Assembly: GCA_002372855.1 (NCBI GenBank)
Contig: DFIZ01000060.1
Coordinates: 1 to 24,593, forward strand
DNA from: Bacteroidales bacterium UBA3684
Lineage (GTDB): Bacteria; Bacteroidota; Bacteroidia; Bacteroidales; P3
Direction: 5' to 3'
Length of the DNA stretch: 24,593 bases
This document shows, piece by piece, positions 22,530 through 24,593 of this stretch. The number at the start of each line of letters is the position of its first letter. Positions within the stretch are counted from its first letter, which is position 1. The notes beneath the pieces are model-generated. The model was not told the origin of the DNA, ran no database searches, and saw nothing but the letters and a program-made list of their open reading frames with translations. A program made the translations under genes and the position numbers.

Positions 22530-23126
22530 TTACTTGATAGTCTCGAGGGCGGCACGGACGCTCTTGGCCACAGCCGTGGAGGTGAAGGTGGCGCCGCTGA
22601 CGGCGTCGACCTCTTTTTTGAGGGCCTTCTTGACGGTGAGGCCGTTCCAGTTCTTGTAGAATCCGGTTTCTTCCACACGGCGGAGGTAGCCGGGGGTCTC
22701 CTGGTTCTGGAGCAGGTAGACGCCGAGGATGACCTTTTTGGTGCTGAGGGCGATCATGACGGGGGTTTCGCCGGCGTAGCCCTTGATGCCGTCGGAGGCG
22801 GGCTTGGAATAGAGGGCGTAGCCGAGGAGGTTCTTGCTGGCGTCATAGACCTCGGTCATTTTCTTGCCTTTCTGCACGCTCTTCACGGTGGGGAAGGCCT
22901 TGACGATGGCCATGTCGATGCCGTCAGCGTTGACTTGGGGCTGCTGGGCCTGGGCCTGCTGGCCGTGGTGTTTGCCGTGGTTGGGGCAGTTGCCGCAGCC
23001 GTGACCGTGGTCGTGGCGGGGCTGGTGCTGCTCGGTGCGGGGGGCGTCTTTCTTGACGGGTTGCTGGGCCGATGCGCTGCCGGCCGCGAAGAGGGCCACA
23101 ATGGCCAAAGCGATGATTTTCTTCAT
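22530..23126 (-). CDS. Exported FMN-binding protein with His/Cys-rich linker
   Basis: A 198-residue secreted protein. The signal peptide MKKIIALAIVALFAAGSASA is followed by a linker (about 21-65) rich in His, Gln and Lys with a CGNC pair (44-47) inside HDHGHGCGNCPNHGKHH. The FMN-binding domain (about 70-198) contains the flavinylation site DAVSGATFTS (174-183), in which ApbE attaches FMN to the threonine T180. Such domains act in extracytoplasmic electron transfer. The His/Cys segment could bind a metal. The ATG at 23126 gives a proper signal peptide. It has its own -7 box and is the first gene of the operon leading to the PqqD-like, HprK-like and S26-VanZ genes. No apbE or reductase gene is in the window. 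Confidence 0.9.
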   Translation of the reverse strand: MKKIIALAIVALFAAGSASAQQPVKKDAPRTEQHQPRHDHGHGCGNCPNHGKHHGQQAQAQQPQVNADGIDMAIVKAFPTVKSVQKGKKMTEVYDASKNLLGYALYSKPASDGIKGYAGETPVMIALSTKKVILGVYLLQNQETPGYLRRVEETGFYKNWNGLTVKKALKKEVDAVSGATFTSTAVAKSVRAALETIK

Positions 23127-23159
23127 TGTAGGTTTGTTGTTATTACTGGTTTGAAAGTG

Positions 23160-23167
23160 CAAATATA
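23160..23167 (-). promoter_or_regulatory. Bacteroidetes-type -7 box for the FMN-binding/PqqD-like operon
   Basis: The minus strand reads TATATTTG, an exact TAnnTTTG match, followed by GC and an AT-rich leader of about 27 bases to the ATG at 23126. The sequence about 20 bases upstream lacks a clear TTTG. The 80-base gap to the CapA gene contains no obvious hairpin. Confidence 0.65.
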
Positions 23168-23207
23168 CAAAATATTTTTAATTACGGCCCCGCGGGCACT
23201 CAATGGG

Positions 23208-24362
23208 TCAGTAGCCCAGCCACTCGTCCACGCGACGATTGTGGTAGAAGCGGTGCTCCGTGATGTTGGCTCCGCCGGGGAGGGCGCAGGAGTCGAGACG
23301 CGCGCGGGTGTTGGCGCTGAAGCGCTGCAGGGCCTGGAGCAGGTCGCCGGAAATCTGGTAGCTGTCGGGGTGCTCGACGGCATCGGTGGAGGGGACAATG
23401 TAGTACTGGTAGAGGCCGTCGTAGGTGCCGCGGTGGACCCAATAGGGCATGTAGCGGCAGGCGGTGACGCGGGTGTCGAAGAAGGTTTTCTGCAGGTCGA
23501 GTTCGATCATGATGCCGCCGTCGCAGTTGACGTCGCGCTGGTTGCTGACGAGGTTACCCATGGAGTAGACCACGATTTCGGGGTAATGGTTGTTGCCGAG
23601 GACAGCGTCGAGGGTGAAGTTCTGCACCACATGGGGGTGGCCGCCGATGACGGCGTCGCAGCCGTGGTTCAGCAGCCAGCGGGCGGTCTGCTCTTGCTCG
23701 GCGTTGGCCTTGAGGGCGTACTCGATGCCCCAGTGGATGAGGGTGATGACGAAGTCGACGCCCTTGTCGCGGGCAAGGCGGAGGTCGCGGGCCATCTGGA
23801 CGGTGTCGATGAAATTGACGACGTTGGGCTGCTGCACCTCGATGCCGTTGGTGCCGTAGGTGTAGCAGAGGAGGGCCAGGCGGACGCCGTTGCGCTCGAC
23901 GATGAGGGGGTGTTCGCGGTCGCGCTGCTGGCGGTCGCGGTAGGTGCCGAGGTGGGGGATGCCGAGGGTGTCGAGCACGCGGAGAGTGCGCTCCAGTCCA
24001 GCACGGCCGCGGTCGAGGCAGTGGTTGTTGGCGGTGGTCATGACGTCGAAGCCCGCCTGCTGTGCGGCCTCGGCTAGCTGGCGCGGCGAGGAGAACTGGG
24101 GGTAGCCTGTGTAGGGAGGCCCGGCGAGGGTTACCTCGAGGTTGAGGATGGCCAGGTCGGCACTCTTGATGTAGTCCTCGACGAAGCGGAAACAGGGCGT
24201 ATAGTCGTAGCTGCTGTCGGCGGTGCGGGCGGCCTTGTGCTGCGGGCCGTGGCCCATGAGGTCGCCGGCGAAGATGATTTTCAGGCTTTGCCCCTGCGCC
24301 ACAATGCCGGACGAAAGGCTGAGCAGGAGCAGCAGGACCAGGGCCTTGTGGATGATACGCAT
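23208..24362 (-). CDS. CapA-family metallophosphatase-like protein
   Basis: A 384-residue exported protein of the CapA/PGA_cap family, a calcineurin-like fold named after the poly-gamma-glutamate capsule protein of Bacillus. The signal peptide MRIIHKALVLLLLLSLSSGIVAQ precedes the metal-site motifs: FAGDLMGHG (G33, D34), LAILNLEVTL (N74, E76), TTANNHCLDRG (N113, H114) and VIGGHPHVVQ. No other capsule synthesis genes (CapB/C) are present, so a generic periplasmic cell-wall or phosphodiester role is as likely as capsule work. It lies three bases downstream of the dipeptidase stop, so the two are co-transcribed. The C-terminus (RFYHNRRVDEWLGY) looks complete. Confidence 0.92.
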   Translation of the reverse strand: MRIIHKALVLLLLLSLSSGIVAQGQSLKIIFAGDLMGHGPQHKAARTADSSYDYTPCFRFVEDYIKSADLAILNLEVTLAGPPYTGYPQFSSPRQLAEAAQQAGFDVMTTANNHCLDRGRAGLERTLRVLDTLGIPHLGTYRDRQQRDREHPLIVERNGVRLALLCYTYGTNGIEVQQPNVVNFIDTVQMARDLRLARDKGVDFVITLIHWGIEYALKANAEQEQTARWLLNHGCDAVIGGHPHVVQNFTLDAVLGNNHYPEIVVYSMGNLVSNQRDVNCDGGIMIELDLQKTFFDTRVTACRYMPYWVHRGTYDGLYQYYIVPSTDAVEHPDSYQISGDLLQALQRFSANTRARLDSCALPGGANITEHRFYHNRRVDEWLGY

Positions 24363-24365
24363 GGC

Positions 24366-24593
24366 TTAGAGCTGTTGCACGGGGAAGGTGAAGTAGGTGT
24401 CGGGGAAGGGCTCGTCGCGAAGGGTGAAGTGCCACCACTCGCTGTCGAGGGCCTTGAAACCGTGGCTGAGCATGGCGCGGCGGAGAATCATACGGTTGGC
24501 GAACTGCTCGGCGGTGATGCTGCGGCCGGTGGGGCTGGCGCTGTTGTCGCCGGTGTATTCGCCCGTCTCAGGGTTGCCGCAGAAGTCGGGATG
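24366..24593 (-). CDS. D-alanyl-D-alanine dipeptidase (VanX/M15D), C-terminal 75 residues
   Basis: A partial gene cut by the window end; its start lies beyond base 24593. The visible residues include MILRRAMLSHGFKALDSEWWHFTL, in which E and H of SEWWHF match the catalytic glutamate and a zinc-ligand histidine of VanX-type M15D peptidases. The ending FTFPVQQL before TAA looks natural. In bacteria without vancomycin-resistance operons such enzymes recycle or degrade D-Ala-D-Ala in peptidoglycan turnover. It is upstream of, and probably in one transcript with, the CapA-family gene. Confidence 0.9.
   Translation of the reverse strand, partial: HPDFCGNPETGEYTGDNSASPTGRSITAEQFANRMILRRAMLSHGFKALDSEWWHFTLRDEPFPDTYFTFPVQQL

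Noticed and set aside
22413..24077. 554-residue plus-strand frame opposite the FMN-binding and CapA genes
   Set aside because: It spans two minus-strand genes with intact signal peptides and motifs, and its own translation is repetitive V/G/D-rich sequence.

Overview
The window is chromosomal DNA from a GC-rich member of the Bacteroidetes, most likely order Bacteroidales. This rests on family content (a GldH-type lipoprotein, a RicT/PSP1 protein with a long basic tail, a DUF6266-type protein, a M16/VWA/flippase gene order, lipoproteins with an AAC lipobox), on AT-rich leaders without strong Shine-Dalgarno sequences, and on several Bacteroidetes-type -7 boxes (TAnnTTTG). Genus cannot be decided from the sequence. 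Coding DNA is strongly G/C at third positions, so nearly every real gene has long open antisense frames that are only shadows. No tRNA, rRNA, CRISPR array, transposase or integrase was seen.

Layout. (1) 1-2241, plus strand: the 3' nine tenths of lepA and a small secreted lipoprotein. (2) 2234-6771, minus strand: a M16 peptidase, a membrane VWA protein and a Wzx-type flippase, tightly packed. (3) 7034-12585, minus strand: a CPA2-type cation/proton antiporter with RCK_C domains, a S41 C-terminal processing protease and an O-antigen ligase-like membrane protein. (4) 12896-19444, plus strand: a housekeeping run of DNA polymerase III delta', RicT/PSP1 protein, GldH, bifunctional penicillin-binding protein 1A and RlmN. 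(5) 19445-20686: a repeat-rich zone with a DUF6266-type gene that carries four palindromic elements inside its reading frame, followed by a gene-free stretch packed with inverted repeats. (6) 20687-23126, minus strand: an operon of a flavinylated FMN-binding protein, a PqqD-like small protein, a HprK/PEPCK-fold ATPase and a fused S26 signal-peptidase-like/VanZ membrane protein. (7) 23208-24593, minus strand: a CapA-family protein and the C-terminal part of a VanX-type D-Ala-D-Ala dipeptidase.

Most genes are standard, with a bias to the cell envelope (PBP1A, dipeptidase, flippase, ligase, CapA, GldH). The unusual content is of two kinds. First, repeats. A 58-bp element (a 14-bp palindrome or near-palindrome followed by four 11-bp units in helical phase) occurs three times in intergenic DNA, always in the same orientation. 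Two unrelated palindromic elements sit in frame inside coding sequences (one in lepA, four copies in the DUF6266-type gene). Heptanucleotide repeats abut or cross two start codons. Second, the PqqD-like/HprK-like/S26-VanZ gene set looks like a peptide-maturation or envelope-processing unit whose substrate is not visible here; that reading is inference from domain content.
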